A stretch of 64,000 bases of DNA from Actinobacteria bacterium HGW-Actinobacteria-4. Its GTDB lineage: Bacteria > Actinomycetota > Actinomycetes > Actinomycetales > Demequinaceae. Of the stretch, positions 31,447 through 40,768 are shown one piece after another (the stretch's first letter is position 1; each line of letters opens with the position of its first letter). The notes below the pieces were generated by a model that was given only the letters and a program-made list of their open reading frames with translations, did no database searches and had not been told where the DNA came from. The stretch is taken from NCBI GenBank assembly GCA_002841315.1, contig PHEW01000003.1, positions 248,001 to 312,000 of the forward strand, written 5' to 3'. The position numbers and the translations under genes are program-made.

Positions 31447-34155
31447 CTACGAGTCGCCGCCCGCGTTGCCCGAGGTGCCCTTGGTGACGTCGTGCAGCTC
31501 GTACTTCGCAATCGCCGACGCCCACGTGCCCGCAGGAACCTCGCCGCGCTTCTCCAGCTGCTGAAGCACGCGTGTCGCAGTGGACGGCCCATCGATGTGG
31601 AAGAACCGGCGAGCGGCGGCGCGAGTGTCAGAGAACCCATAGCCGTCTGCACCCAGCGTCGCGTAGTCGCCAGGTACCCACGCACGGATTTGGTCCACCA
31701 CGAGGTGATCGAAGTCTGACGTGGCTACGAATGGCCCCTGTGCGTCCTTGAGTCTTGCGGTGATGAAGGGTTCGCGGGCTTCGCGTTCGGGGTACAAGAA
31801 CGCCTCGCGTTCGGCATCGAGTGCGTCGCGGCGCAACTCGTTCCATGAGGTGACCGACCAGACGTCGGCGCGAACGCCCCAGTCTGCGGCGAGCAGTTCC
31901 TGCGCCTCGAGTGCCCACGGCACTGCAACGCCGGATGCCAGAATCTGTGCGCGCGGCCCCGGGCCGTCGGCCGTAGAAATCCGGTGGATTCCCTTGAGAA
32001 TTCCCTCAATGTCCACATCCTCGGGTTCTGCAGGCTGCAGGATGGGCTCGTTGTACACCGTGAGGTAGTACATGACGTTGGGGTCGCGGCCATCGTTGAC
32101 GTCGTACATCCGCTTGATACCGTCTCGGATGATGTGGCGAATCTCGTAGCCGTAGGCGGGGTCGTACTGCACCACGGCGTGGTTGGTACCGGCAATCAAG
32201 GGTGAGTGGCCGTCGGCGTGCTGAAGGCCTTCGCCCGTCAGTGTGGTGCGTCCAGCGGTGGCGCCAATGATGAACCCGCGCGTCAACTGATCGCCGGCGG
32301 CCCAGAACTGGTCGCCGGTGCGCTGGAAGCCGAACATCGAGTAGAAGATGTAGAAAGGCACCATGGGCACGCCGTGTGTTGAGTACGTGGTGCCCACGGC
32401 CTGGAAGGCCGCAGCGGATCCGGCTTCGTTGATGCCGGTGTGCATGATGACGCCCTCGGTGGACTCCTTATAGGAGAGCATCAGCTCGCGGTCCACGGGC
32501 AAGTAGTTCTGGCCGTTGACGTTGAAGATCTTGGAGCTGGGGAAGATGGAATCGAGGCCAAAGGTGCGGGCCTCGTCAGGGATGATCGGCACAATGCGGT
32601 GGCCGAACTCCTTGTCCTTCACCAAATCCTTGAAGAGCCGCACAAAGGCCATGGTGGTCGCGACCATCTGCTTGCCCGAGCCCTTGGCGAGCATGTCGTA
32701 GGCCTTGTCGTCAGGCAACGCGATTTCGGTCTTCGGGTCACGGCGCTCGGGAACAAAACCACCCAACGCTTGGCGACGCTCGTGCATGTACTTCAGCGCG
32801 GGGTCATCCTGGCCCGGGTGGTAGTACGGCGGGTTGTAGGGGTCGGCTTCGAGCTGCTCGTCCGTGAATGGCAGGTCATAGGCGTCGCGCAGCACCTTGA
32901 GGTCCGCGAGCGCGAGCTTCTTCATCTGGTGGGTCGAGTTGCGGGCGGCAAAGTTGGTGCCCAGCCCGTAGCCCTTGATGGTCTTGGCGAGAATGACGGT
33001 GGGCTTGCCGTTGCCCTCCATGGCCTTCGCGTAGGCGGCGTAGAGCTTCTGGTAGTCGTGGCCACCGCGCTTGAGTGCCCAGATCTCGTCGTCGGACATG
33101 TCTGCGACGAGTTCCTTGGCGCGAGGGTCACCGCCAAAGAAGTGGTCGCGGATGAACGCGCCTGACTCAGCGCGGTAGGTCTGGAAGTCGCCGTCAGGGA
33201 CGGTGTTCATGAGGTTGATGAGTGCGCCGTCTTCGTCACGGGCGAGTAGCGGGTCCCAGTTGCGGCCCCACACCACCTTGATGACGTTCCAGCCCGCACC
33301 CCGGAAGAAGGCTTCGAGTTCCTGGATGATCTTGCCGTTGCCCCGCACTGGCCCGTCGAGGCGTTGCAGGTTGCAGTTGACCACAAAGGTGAGGTTGTCG
33401 AGTTTCTGGTTGGCGGCGTGCTGGAGCATGCCGCGGCTTTCCGGCTCGTCCATCTCGCCGTCGCCCAGGAATGCCCAGACGTGCTGCTGCGAGGTGTCCT
33501 TGATGCCGCGCATCTGCAGGTAGCGGTTGGTCCAGGCTTGGTAGATGGCCGATGCTGGCCCCAGTCCCATGGAGACGGTCGGGAATTCCCATAGTTCGGG
33601 CATGAGGCGGGGGTGCGGGTAGGAGGACAGCCCGCGGCCTGGCGCTGACTTCTCCTGGCGGAAGGAGTCGAGGTCCTGCTCGCTCATCCGACCCTCAACG
33701 AAGGCCCGCGCATAGACGCCGGGCGCCGCGTGGCCCTGGAAGTAGATGTGGTCACCGCCGCCGGGGTGATCCTTGCCGCGGAAGAAGTGGTTGAGGCCCA
33801 CTTCGTAAAGGGTGGCGACGGACGCGTAAGAGGAGATGTGTCCGCCCACGCCTTTGGTGGGCCCTTGGGCGCGCGTCACCATGACAGCAGCGTTCCAGCG
33901 GATCCAGCCGCGATAGCGGCGCTCGATCTCTTCGTCGCCGGGGAACTCAGGCTCGTCTTCGGCGTGGATGGTGTTCGCGTACGGAGTGTTGAGGCTTTGC
34001 GGCACGCTGAGTTGCTTGCTCGCGGCGTGCTCGAGCATGTGGTTCAGGACGTACTCGGCCCGGCCTTCACCCTTCGCCTCGATCAGTCCATCGAGGGATT
34101 CGACCCACTCGCTCGTCTCGCTGGGGTCCTTGTCGATCTCGCCGTGTGATGCCAC
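31447..34155 (-). CDS. aceE: pyruvate dehydrogenase E1 component (homodimeric)
   Basis: 902 aa, the single-chain E1 of the pyruvate dehydrogenase complex; decarboxylates pyruvate with thiamine diphosphate and acetylates E2. ThDP-binding region '[40 protein letters not shown]' and the transketolase-like central part '[51 protein letters not shown]' are clear. The GTG at 34155 has AGGAAGG just upstream. The E2 and E3 genes are not in the window. An inverted repeat lies 74 bp before the start. The acetyl-CoA product links it to the FAS-II cluster nearby. Confidence 0.97.
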   Translation of the reverse strand: MASHGEIDKDPSETSEWVESLDGLIEAKGEGRAEYVLNHMLEHAASKQLSVPQSLNTPYANTIHAEDEPEFPGDEEIERRYRGWIRWNAAVMVTRAQGPTKGVGGHISSYASVATLYEVGLNHFFRGKDHPGGGDHIYFQGHAAPGVYARAFVEGRMSEQDLDSFRQEKSAPGRGLSSYPHPRLMPELWEFPTVSMGLGPASAIYQAWTNRYLQMRGIKDTSQQHVWAFLGDGEMDEPESRGMLQHAANQKLDNLTFVVNCNLQRLDGPVRGNGKIIQELEAFFRGAGWNVIKVVWGRNWDPLLARDEDGALINLMNTVPDGDFQTYRAESGAFIRDHFFGGDPRAKELVADMSDDEIWALKRGGHDYQKLYAAYAKAMEGNGKPTVILAKTIKGYGLGTNFAARNSTHQMKKLALADLKVLRDAYDLPFTDEQLEADPYNPPYYHPGQDDPALKYMHERRQALGGFVPERRDPKTEIALPDDKAYDMLAKGSGKQMVATTMAFVRLFKDLVKDKEFGHRIVPIIPDEARTFGLDSIFPSSKIFNVNGQNYLPVDRELMLSYKESTEGVIMHTGINEAGSAAAFQAVGTTYSTHGVPMVPFYIFYSMFGFQRTGDQFWAAGDQLTRGFIIGATAGRTTLTGEGLQHADGHSPLIAGTNHAVVQYDPAYGYEIRHIIRDGIKRMYDVNDGRDPNVMYYLTVYNEPILQPAEPEDVDIEGILKGIHRISTADGPGPRAQILASGVAVPWALEAQELLAADWGVRADVWSVTSWNELRRDALDAEREAFLYPEREAREPFITARLKDAQGPFVATSDFDHLVVDQIRAWVPGDYATLGADGYGFSDTRAAARRFFHIDGPSTATRVLQQLEKRGEVPAGTWASAIAKYELHDVTKGTSGNAGGDS

Positions 34156-34228
34156 CGGTGACCTTCCTGCCGGGCGCGGGGTACCGCGCCGCTTCTCCTG
34201 GGGTGATGAGCGGGGGTGCCGCCTCTTC

Positions 34229-34251
34229 GACCATTCTTGCCACTAATGGTC
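34229..34251. promoter_or_regulatory. inverted repeat upstream of aceE
   Basis: Arms GACCATT/AATGGTC separated by 9 bases, in the 238-bp gap between divergent aceE and the DUF3052 gene. A likely regulator binding site for aceE; the regulator is unknown. Nothing else was seen in the gap except GTCCGCGAG-type short repeats near 34276. Confidence 0.4.
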
Positions 34252-34393
34252 CGAATGTCACGCCAGCCCTGTCCGCGAGCGTCCGCGAGACGTTGCGGCG
34301 CGCGAGTCCGTTGCACCCGGTGCACGTGTGGCCCTACTGTGGTGCTAGGCGCGTTGTTGCGTGCCGACCATCAATGAAGGGGGCGGCGCCACC

Positions 34394-34822
34394 GTGGCGA
34401 CAAAGGAGGGCGCGAACGCTGTGGACACCACAGTGCTGGCGCGATTTGGCCTAACGGCCGGCAAAGTTGTTCAAGAGTTCGGCTACGACAGTGATGTAGC
34501 CGAGTCCCTACGAGAGGCCATCGTTGCGGCCACCGGCGAAGATCTGGTGGACGAGGACTACGGCGATGTGACCGACGGCGTGTTGGTCTGGTTCAGAGAC
34601 GGCGATGACGACCTCGCCGATCTCCTGCTTGACGTTCAAGGCCTGCTTGACGATGGCGGCTCCGTTTTGTTGCTGACACCCAAGGCTGGACACGACGGCC
34701 ATGTGGAGCCGCGCGAAGTGAACGAGGCCTCATCCTTGGCGGGCCTGCATGCCACCACCACCGTGGTGGTGGGCGAGAGCTGGACCGCGACGCACCTGGC
34801 GGAAAAGGGTCGCTCGAAGTGA
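34394..34822 (+). CDS. DUF3052 family protein
   Basis: 142 aa from the GTG at 34394, which fits the usual family length and has AAGGGGG upstream; an upstream GTG at 34361 is possible. Family features: 'LARFGLTAGKVVQEFGYDSDVAESLREAIVAATGEDLVDEDYGDVTDGVLVWFRDGDDDLADLLLDVQGLL' and the final 'SWTATHLAEKG'. Common in actinobacteria, often beside aceE as here; function unknown. Its TGA overlaps the GTG of the peroxiredoxin gene. Confidence 0.88.
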   Translation: MATKEGANAVDTTVLARFGLTAGKVVQEFGYDSDVAESLREAIVAATGEDLVDEDYGDVTDGVLVWFRDGDDDLADLLLDVQGLLDDGGSVLLLTPKAGHDGHVEPREVNEASSLAGLHATTTVVVGESWTATHLAEKGRSK

Positions 34823-35280
34823 CCCATGCCCTGGTGGGCAAACCCGCCCCGACCTTCACGCTGACCGATCAGCACGGCCGGGCAGTGTCGCTCGAGCATT
34901 ACCGCGGTCGAGCTGTACTCGTGGTTTTTGTGCCGTTCGCCTTCTCTGACACGTGCAGCAGCGAGTTAGTCGATCTGCGCGACGCGAGCGATCTAGCTGA
35001 CACCCCGGACATGGAGACCGTGGTGATCTCCTGCGACTCGATCTATACGCTCAAGGCGTGGGCCGACGAACACCACTACACCGGCGAGTTGCTCTCCGAC
35101 TTCTGGCCGCACGGTCAGGTGGCGCGTGCCTACGGCGTGTTCCACCCGCATAAGGGTCTCGCGACACGCGGGAGTTTTCTGGTTGATGCTGAGGGCGTCT
35201 GCCGCTGGGCGCTGGTGAACCCGCCCGGCGAAGCCCGCGACGTGGATGACTACCGGAACGCGATCACGCTGCTTGTCTAG
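34819..35280 (+). CDS. peroxiredoxin, AhpE-like
   Basis: 153 aa thioredoxin-fold peroxidase. The peroxidatic Cys is in 'VFVPFAFSDTCSSELVDLRD', matching the AhpE/BCP pattern PxxxS/TxxC. 'MDETVV-ISCDS' type strand ('METVVISCDSIYTLKAWAD') and 'YGVFHPHKGLATRGSFLVDAEG' are typical. The last Cys (VCRW) might act as a resolving residue. Translationally coupled to DUF3052 (GTGA). The HSP90-like gene begins 41 bp downstream, so the four genes may form one transcript. Confidence 0.9.
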   Translation: MTHALVGKPAPTFTLTDQHGRAVSLEHYRGRAVLVVFVPFAFSDTCSSELVDLRDASDLADTPDMETVVISCDSIYTLKAWADEHHYTGELLSDFWPHGQVARAYGVFHPHKGLATRGSFLVDAEGVCRWALVNPPGEARDVDDYRNAITLLV

Positions 35281-35321
35281 TCACGCCTGTGTTCTGAATC
35301 ACCCGAGAGGCCACGAGATCC

Positions 35322-37163
35322 ATGAGTGAACCTGTCACAGTGCCGTTCCAGGTCGATCTTCGAGGCGTTGTCGATCTCCTGTCGCGGTCGATCTATTCGA
35401 CGCCACGAGTGTTCCTGCGCGAACTCCTGCAGAACGGCAGGGATGCGATCGCCGCGCGTGCTCTGCATGAACTCAGGAAGCCCGAATGGGGCATCCGCAT
35501 CGTTCCCTTGGGTGGCTCACGCACGAGTTTCGTAATGCACGACGACGGGATCGGACTCACGCTCGACGAGGTGAACGACGTTCTCGCGACAGTAGGGCGC
35601 AGTTCGAAGCGGGACCTCTTCGATATGCCGCGCGACGACTTCCTGGGCCAGTTTGGTATCGGTTTGTTGAGTTGTTTCATGGTCTCCGACGTGATCACGA
35701 TTCGCTCGCGAAGCGCCAAGGGCGGACTGGCTGTCGAGTGGGTCGGATACTCGGACGGGCATTACTCGGTGCGCGAGCTCGACGAGGAGGTGCCCGTCGG
35801 CACGTCTGTGTACCTCGCGCCGCGACCCGACCGCGAGAAACTCTTGCAGGTGGAGTCCGTGGTTGAGGACGTGGCTCGGTTTGGCGAGTTCTTACCCGTT
35901 CCCGTCCGGGTCGATCTGCCGCAGGGCGACCCTATGGCGATCAACCGGGACGCTCCCTTCTTGGAGGAGACCGCGAACCTGAGCGCAGGGGCGATGGCGT
36001 ATGGGGCCGAGATGCTCGCTGCGGAACCGTTGGACATGATCCCCATCGATGTCCCCGCAACGGGCACGCGGGGCGTGGTGTACGTGCTGCCGTTTTCTCC
36101 GGCGCTCGGCGCGCGGCAAGCGAGCCGCGTCTACTTGGGGCAGATGTTGCTCGGCGACTCGGTAGACGGCCTGTTGCCGGACTGGGCGTTCTTCACCCGC
36201 GCGGTGGTCAACAGCACGGGGCTCAACCCAACCGCGAGCCGAGAAGACTTAGTACAGGACGACGCCTTAAGCGAGACCCGAGAGGCCATCGCCGAGCAAA
36301 TCCGAGGGTGGATACTTGAAGCCTCCGTCCACCACCCGCTTCGGCTCGAGGCGGTGATAGGAACACACCACCTCGCGCTCAAGGCGCTCACTATTCACGA
36401 CGACGACCTCGTGCGGTATGTCGCACCGCACCTCAGTGTCGAGACCAACCTGGGTCACATGACACTGGAGAGCCTCGCGCAGCGCACCGACAACATTCGG
36501 TACACAGCGAGCGTGGACGAGTTTCGCCAACTCTTGCCAGTGTTGAGCGACGGCGATGTGGTGGTCAACGGCGGCTACACCTATGACTCCGAGGTCGTGG
36601 AGGCCTTTGCTAGGCGCCGAAATGGGCTCAAAGCTACGGCTGTCGATGTGGTGGGTGAGATCAAGGCCCTTGCCGCGCCGGCGCTTGATGATCGGGATGC
36701 CACGACGGCGCTCGCCGCGCGCGCTGAGCGTGTGCTCGCGGATGTGGGCGTGGAGGTGGTCGTCAGGTCTGTGGGCAATCCCGAGGTGTCGAGCATGTAT
36801 GTGGTTGACCCAGCCCTACTGAGAGCCATCGATCGTGGCCGGGCCCGCGACGGTGCCGACGCACTATGGGGCGGAGTTCTGTCCAGCGTTGACGAGTTCC
36901 TGGCCGAACGCACGGGAAACTCGGGTCTATCGCGGCCTACGTTGCTGGTGAATTGGGAATCACCGCTCGTGCGTTCAGTGTCTCGTGTCGATGATCCGTT
37001 GGTCTTTGATCGGGCGATGCATGTGGTCTATGTCCAGGCGCTCATGGCGGGGCATCACCCGCTGACTCCCAAGGACCGCGGGATCATGAACCGCGCGTTT
37101 GGGGACCTCCTGGCCCTCAGCGTCGCGAGTTCACACCACGACGACCGAGAGGAAACATTGTGA
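35322..37163 (+). CDS. divergent HSP90-family protein
   Basis: 613 aa, similar in length to HtpG. The N-terminal GHKL ATPase is readable: 'VFLRELLQNGRDAI' (E34, N38, D41; HtpG has RELISNASDA), 'DDGIGLTLDEV', and the lid/G2 box 'LGQFGIGLLSCFMV'. The middle-domain catalytic Arg is kept in 'NPTASREDLVQDDAL'. The C-terminal half is poorly conserved with HtpG. It probably works as an ATP-driven chaperone or conformational switch for a specific client. Its stop overlaps the start of the 921-aa helical-repeat gene (GTGA), so the two products are likely made together. Confidence 0.88.
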   Translation: MSEPVTVPFQVDLRGVVDLLSRSIYSTPRVFLRELLQNGRDAIAARALHELRKPEWGIRIVPLGGSRTSFVMHDDGIGLTLDEVNDVLATVGRSSKRDLFDMPRDDFLGQFGIGLLSCFMVSDVITIRSRSAKGGLAVEWVGYSDGHYSVRELDEEVPVGTSVYLAPRPDREKLLQVESVVEDVARFGEFLPVPVRVDLPQGDPMAINRDAPFLEETANLSAGAMAYGAEMLAAEPLDMIPIDVPATGTRGVVYVLPFSPALGARQASRVYLGQMLLGDSVDGLLPDWAFFTRAVVNSTGLNPTASREDLVQDDALSETREAIAEQIRGWILEASVHHPLRLEAVIGTHHLALKALTIHDDDLVRYVAPHLSVETNLGHMTLESLAQRTDNIRYTASVDEFRQLLPVLSDGDVVVNGGYTYDSEVVEAFARRRNGLKATAVDVVGEIKALAAPALDDRDATTALAARAERVLADVGVEVVVRSVGNPEVSSMYVVDPALLRAIDRGRARDGADALWGGVLSSVDEFLAERTGNSGLSRPTLLVNWESPLVRSVSRVDDPLVFDRAMHVVYVQALMAGHHPLTPKDRGIMNRAFGDLLALSVASSHHDDREETL

Positions 37164-39925
37164 GCAGTCGCGACCTGAAGCGGCTCGTCAAGGAAGCTGC
37201 CGCCGGGTCAGACCCCAAAGCCCGCGTGGACCTCTACCTCAAGGCTCTCGCGCTCGCGATCGAGTTGGAGGATGAGAAGGCCGAGTTCGACATTCGGTTC
37301 CAGCTGCTCACGAGCGCCCTCTACGACACCCCCAACACCGAGTTGTCGCTCGCGTGCTTCACCTGGTGCCTCGCAAAGATCGACGAAGGCTCCCGACGGT
37401 ACGCATCCGCGGCGAACGTAGAATCGCTCATGTGGGTGTTTAAGTGGATTCTCGCGATGCTCATTGATTCGGACGCGTTCACGCGCGAGCAGATTGAGGC
37501 GGCGCTCGACGATATGGAACGGCGATACCGAGCCCAGGGCTACGGCATCCATGGCGTCCTGACCACGCGCCACTATTACGCACTTTGTACGGGCTTGATT
37601 GACGAGGCGGACGGCCTCCTTGACACGATCGCACGCACCCCGCGGGACGACCACGCAAACTGCGAGGCGTGCGTCGCCGCGGACCGCGTGGACCACGAGG
37701 CGTCCCTCGGTCGTGATGACCGGGCAATCGCGGAGTACCGGACCATGCTCAACGGGGCATCAACCTGCGGCACACAACCCGAGTCCACGGAGGCGCGAAT
37801 GCTGATGCCGCTGTTGCGGACTGGTCAGCAAGAAGAAGCTGCCGCAACCTTCAAGCGGTGTTATGAAGCGTGCCGCACCCGGGAGAGGCTGCTCAGCACA
37901 GTGGCGCTCTGTGCAAAGTTTGTGGCGGTGACGGGTAACGAGTCCAGTGCACTCGGGATGATCGAGCGCCACATCGGCTGGCTCGACTTCGATCCTCTCG
38001 ATACCGGGGGCCACTTCACTGCTGCGGAGTGCTTTCACGTGGCCCTTCTCAGGCTCGAGCGAGCGGGTCATGGCGAGACGCAGGCGTCGATTCCTCACGT
38101 CGTGCTCTTGCAGACAATAGCGCCGGGCCTGGGACGCAATCCGAAAGTTTCCGTGTTGCGCGAGGCTTGCTACGCGCTCGCCGAGAACATCGCTGTCCGG
38201 ATGGATCGCCGCAACGGAAACGATGCCTGGATGCGTGACCTCCAACGCTCGGTCGCAGACGCCGACATTGACGATCGGATTCCGCTTGAGTCAGCACCGT
38301 TCAACCCACTCACTGGGACGCCGACGCAACCGGATAGTGCGTACGGCTGGCTCATGCGCGCTCGCGGACTCTCCACCGTGGGTCTCCTTGAAGAGGCGGC
38401 CCAAGCAGCTGAGCGGGCCGCTGACGGCGGCGAGCCCACGGCGTCCAGCGCCCTCGCTCTCGCTGCGAGCCTCCGGCTTGAGTTGGGGGACACCAAGGCA
38501 GCAGAGAAAGCGCTCGCTCGCCGGTTTGAGTTGCTCTCCGCGGCGAAGCAGCCCGCGGCGATGCTCGCGCAGCGGTACGACCACGAGGTAGCCCTGCACC
38601 ATCTGGCAAGCCTTGAGCGGCTGGAAGAGGCCTATCAGAGCGCCGTGTCAACGCCTGGTGCCGAGGACTACGTGCTGAGCGTTGCCATCGCCGCGCTGAG
38701 TGCCATCGCCGACTCGGATCTGGTGGCTGCTCGCACCTGGCAATCCCGGGCTGCCGCCGTGGTCGAGCACGCCGATGACCCCTATCGGAAGACTCAATTG
38801 GCGATGCTCGACGTCCGGCTCGCGCTCGATGCCGAAGACGCGCCAACGGCAGCGACTATTGCACTCGAGATTGCGAGCACTACCAGCGAACCATTGCTGA
38901 AGGCTGCCGCGGAATCTCTGGCTGCCAGTGCCCTGGGGAGCCAAGGCGATGTGACCACGGCGGCGCGACTCACAGACTCTGCAGCCGCCCGGTTTGCGTC
39001 CAACGGTGCTGGCGATGCGGCCGCGTGGGAGAGCGTTGCCTCAGGTCAGTACTGGGCGTCTGTCGGCGAGCATTCCGCCGCGGCAAGTCGATTCCAGTTC
39101 GCGCTACCTCGGTTGGAAGCCGACGGAAACGACACCGCAGAACTCAAGATTCTGCTCGGGGAGTCGCTGACTTTCACCGACAGGCAAGCAGAAGCGCGAG
39201 AGCTCGTCGAGCCCCTCATCGAATCGCTGAGCGCGGATCCTGACGCCTGGCGGTCCCTCGTTCAAGTCTTGTGGATTGTCGCGAACCACACCGCATTTGA
39301 TGTCGAACGCACGCAGCTCTTTGGCCGCGTGGTCGAGCTCGCACGGGACCGCGGCGACGCAGACGACGTCGCTTTGGCGTTGGTGCGCTGGTACGCAGCT
39401 CTTGATGAGTACGACCGCCCGGAAGACACCGCCGATCAGTTGGCAGCTCAGTTGCAAACCGCTCGCCTCGCGCTGGCTCACGATGACCCTTTGCGCGCGG
39501 AATGCGTATTCTTCCTTCTGGACTACACCGACGGTCACGGCGGAGACGCCGCGGGACTCATCGACGATGGCCTCGCGTGCGCGATGGCGCTCGGCACGAG
39601 TGAGGTGGGCAGCAGGCTACTGATGTATGTCGCGCGTGCTCTCGAAGGTGCCCGCGAGGTCGATCGTGCGGTCGCGGCGCTCGACGCGGCTCGCGAGCGC
39701 GCTGTGTCAGAAGGCATCGAGGACGAGGATGTGCTCGGACCGCTGTACTTCCCGCTCGTGCATCTGAGCGGCAAGATTATGGACCCTGCCACGAGGGAAC
39801 GGATCCTGCGCGCATGTATCGCCTACGCGGATGCCCCCGACTGGTTTCTCGAAGAGGCGACGGAGAAGCTCGTGAAGCTCTTGAAGAAGGCGGGCAGGCA
39901 CGATGAGGCCGCTGCGCTAGGCTAG
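37160..39925 (+). CDS. large TPR-like helical-repeat protein, partner of the HSP90
   Basis: 921 aa, almost entirely predicted helix with repeated Ala/Leu patterns such as 'LLEEAAQAAERAADGGEPTASSALALAASLRLELGDTKAAEKALARRFELL' and 'AAAESLAASALGSQGDVTTAARLTDSAAARFASNGAGDAAAW', i.e. TPR-type repeats. A Cys cluster near residue 155 (HANCEACVAADR) could bind metal. No enzymatic motif was seen. The GTG overlaps the HSP90 stop. TPR proteins are typical HSP90 co-chaperones in eukaryotes, so a dedicated chaperone pair is suggested (inference). It ends 4 bp before tRNA-Val. Confidence 0.78.
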   Translation: MSSRDLKRLVKEAAAGSDPKARVDLYLKALALAIELEDEKAEFDIRFQLLTSALYDTPNTELSLACFTWCLAKIDEGSRRYASAANVESLMWVFKWILAMLIDSDAFTREQIEAALDDMERRYRAQGYGIHGVLTTRHYYALCTGLIDEADGLLDTIARTPRDDHANCEACVAADRVDHEASLGRDDRAIAEYRTMLNGASTCGTQPESTEARMLMPLLRTGQQEEAAATFKRCYEACRTRERLLSTVALCAKFVAVTGNESSALGMIERHIGWLDFDPLDTGGHFTAAECFHVALLRLERAGHGETQASIPHVVLLQTIAPGLGRNPKVSVLREACYALAENIAVRMDRRNGNDAWMRDLQRSVADADIDDRIPLESAPFNPLTGTPTQPDSAYGWLMRARGLSTVGLLEEAAQAAERAADGGEPTASSALALAASLRLELGDTKAAEKALARRFELLSAAKQPAAMLAQRYDHEVALHHLASLERLEEAYQSAVSTPGAEDYVLSVAIAALSAIADSDLVAARTWQSRAAAVVEHADDPYRKTQLAMLDVRLALDAEDAPTAATIALEIASTTSEPLLKAAAESLAASALGSQGDVTTAARLTDSAAARFASNGAGDAAAWESVASGQYWASVGEHSAAASRFQFALPRLEADGNDTAELKILLGESLTFTDRQAEARELVEPLIESLSADPDAWRSLVQVLWIVANHTAFDVERTQLFGRVVELARDRGDADDVALALVRWYAALDEYDRPEDTADQLAAQLQTARLALAHDDPLRAECVFFLLDYTDGHGGDAAGLIDDGLACAMALGTSEVGSRLLMYVARALEGAREVDRAVAALDAARERAVSEGIEDEDVLGPLYFPLVHLSGKIMDPATRERILRACIAYADAPDWFLEEATEKLVKLLKKAGRHDEAAALG

Positions 39926-39929
39926 GCCC

Positions 39930-40003
39930 GGGCCCTTAGCTCAGTTGGTTAGAGCACTGCGTTTACACCGCAGGTGTCATCGGTTCGAGTCCGGTAGGGC
40001 CCA
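39930..40003 (+). tRNA. tRNA-Val (anticodon TAC)
   Basis: 74 nt. Acceptor stem GGGCCCT/AGGGCCC (one G-T-free 7-bp stem), discriminator A; D arm GCTCAGTTGGTTAGAGC; anticodon arm CTGCG-TTTACAC-CGCAG with TAC; T arm with GGTTCGAGTCC. CCA is not encoded. The TetR gene on the minus strand ends inside it. Confidence 0.95.
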
Positions 40004-40681
40004 CTCTCGAGAAGGCGCGTGGTGCAACGCCTCTGCGCCGTCCAAGATCACGTCGATGGCGAAGGCGAACTCAGCGGCGTCGTCGCAACCGCCGCCCACC
40101 ACAGTGTTTGGATCGTGGCTGGACGCTGCCGCGACTTCGAGGACGTGGGGCCACCGCTGCGCCATGAATGCCATCGCCGCCTCGAGTTGCGCGGGGTCAG
40201 TGGGTGGCGGCGCCGATGCGAACACTTCCTGAGCAAAGCCCCACAGGCGACTGCCCAGCGTATGCATGACGTGATGCACCAGGCGTGGCGAGAGGCCTCC
40301 GGAGCGCAGGGTGGCGATCATCGCCTCTATGTGGTCCAACGCGACCGGGCTAGGGGCCTCGCGCGTCTCAATGGCTCGCCACGCCCAAGGGTGGTTTTCC
40401 ATGGCGGTCCGCGCATACAGCAGCCTTTCGCGGGCGGCGGGCTTCCATGCGGCCGACGACGGGTGCTCGAGCCGCATCTCGAGGACAATGACATCCACCA
40501 TGAGGTCGAGCAGTTGGTCCTTATTCGCCACGTGCTTGTACAGCGCCATGGGCACCACGCCTAGCGCGTCCCCGAGCGCGCGCATGCTGACTGCGTCGAG
40601 TCCATCGCTGTCGGCAATCTCGATGGCGCGCTCAACAACTCGCTGTTGCGTGAGCGGCTCACGCAGGGGAGGTGTCGCCAC
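39977..40681 (-). CDS. TetR-family repressor of the DUF4386 gene
   Basis: 234 aa from the GTG at 40681. The N-terminal HTH is 'RVVERAIEIADSDGLDAVSMRALGDALGVVPMALYKHVANKDQLLDLMVDVI', and the C-terminal half is a TetR_C_1-type ligand domain. Alternative upstream ATG codons would place the start inside the operator region. The last ~9 residues (EWALPDSNR and stop) are read from the antisense strand of tRNA-Val, so the natural C-terminus has been fused to tRNA sequence. Divergent from the DUF4386 gene, with two operators between them. It is a close paralogue of the TetR at 56398. Confidence 0.87.
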   Translation of the reverse strand: MATPPLREPLTQQRVVERAIEIADSDGLDAVSMRALGDALGVVPMALYKHVANKDQLLDLMVDVIVLEMRLEHPSSAAWKPAARERLLYARTAMENHPWAWRAIETREAPSPVALDHIEAMIATLRSGGLSPRLVHHVMHTLGSRLWGFAQEVFASAPPPTDPAQLEAAMAFMAQRWPHVLEVAAASSHDPNTVVGGGCDDAAEFAFAIDVILDGAEALHHAPSREWALPDSNR

Positions 40682-40696
40682 GATAGGACCCCCTTC

Positions 40697-40752
40697 TTGA
40701 CGGTGTACACCGTATACGTTACCGTTCATCTCACAGGTGTACGCCGTACACC
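40697..40752 (+). promoter_or_regulatory. promoter and two TetR operators of the DUF4386 gene
   Basis: -35 TTGACG (40697-40702), 17-bp spacer, -10 TACCGT (40720-40725). Operator 1 GTGTACACCGTATAC (40703-40717) fills the spacer. Operator 2 GTGTACGCCGTACAC (40737-40751) lies at or just after the predicted start, 34 bp centre to centre. Both share GTGTAC-RCC-GTAYAC, a 6-3-6 dyad. This layout predicts tight repression. Confidence 0.75.
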
Positions 40753-40768
40753 ACGAGAAGGAGCAGTC

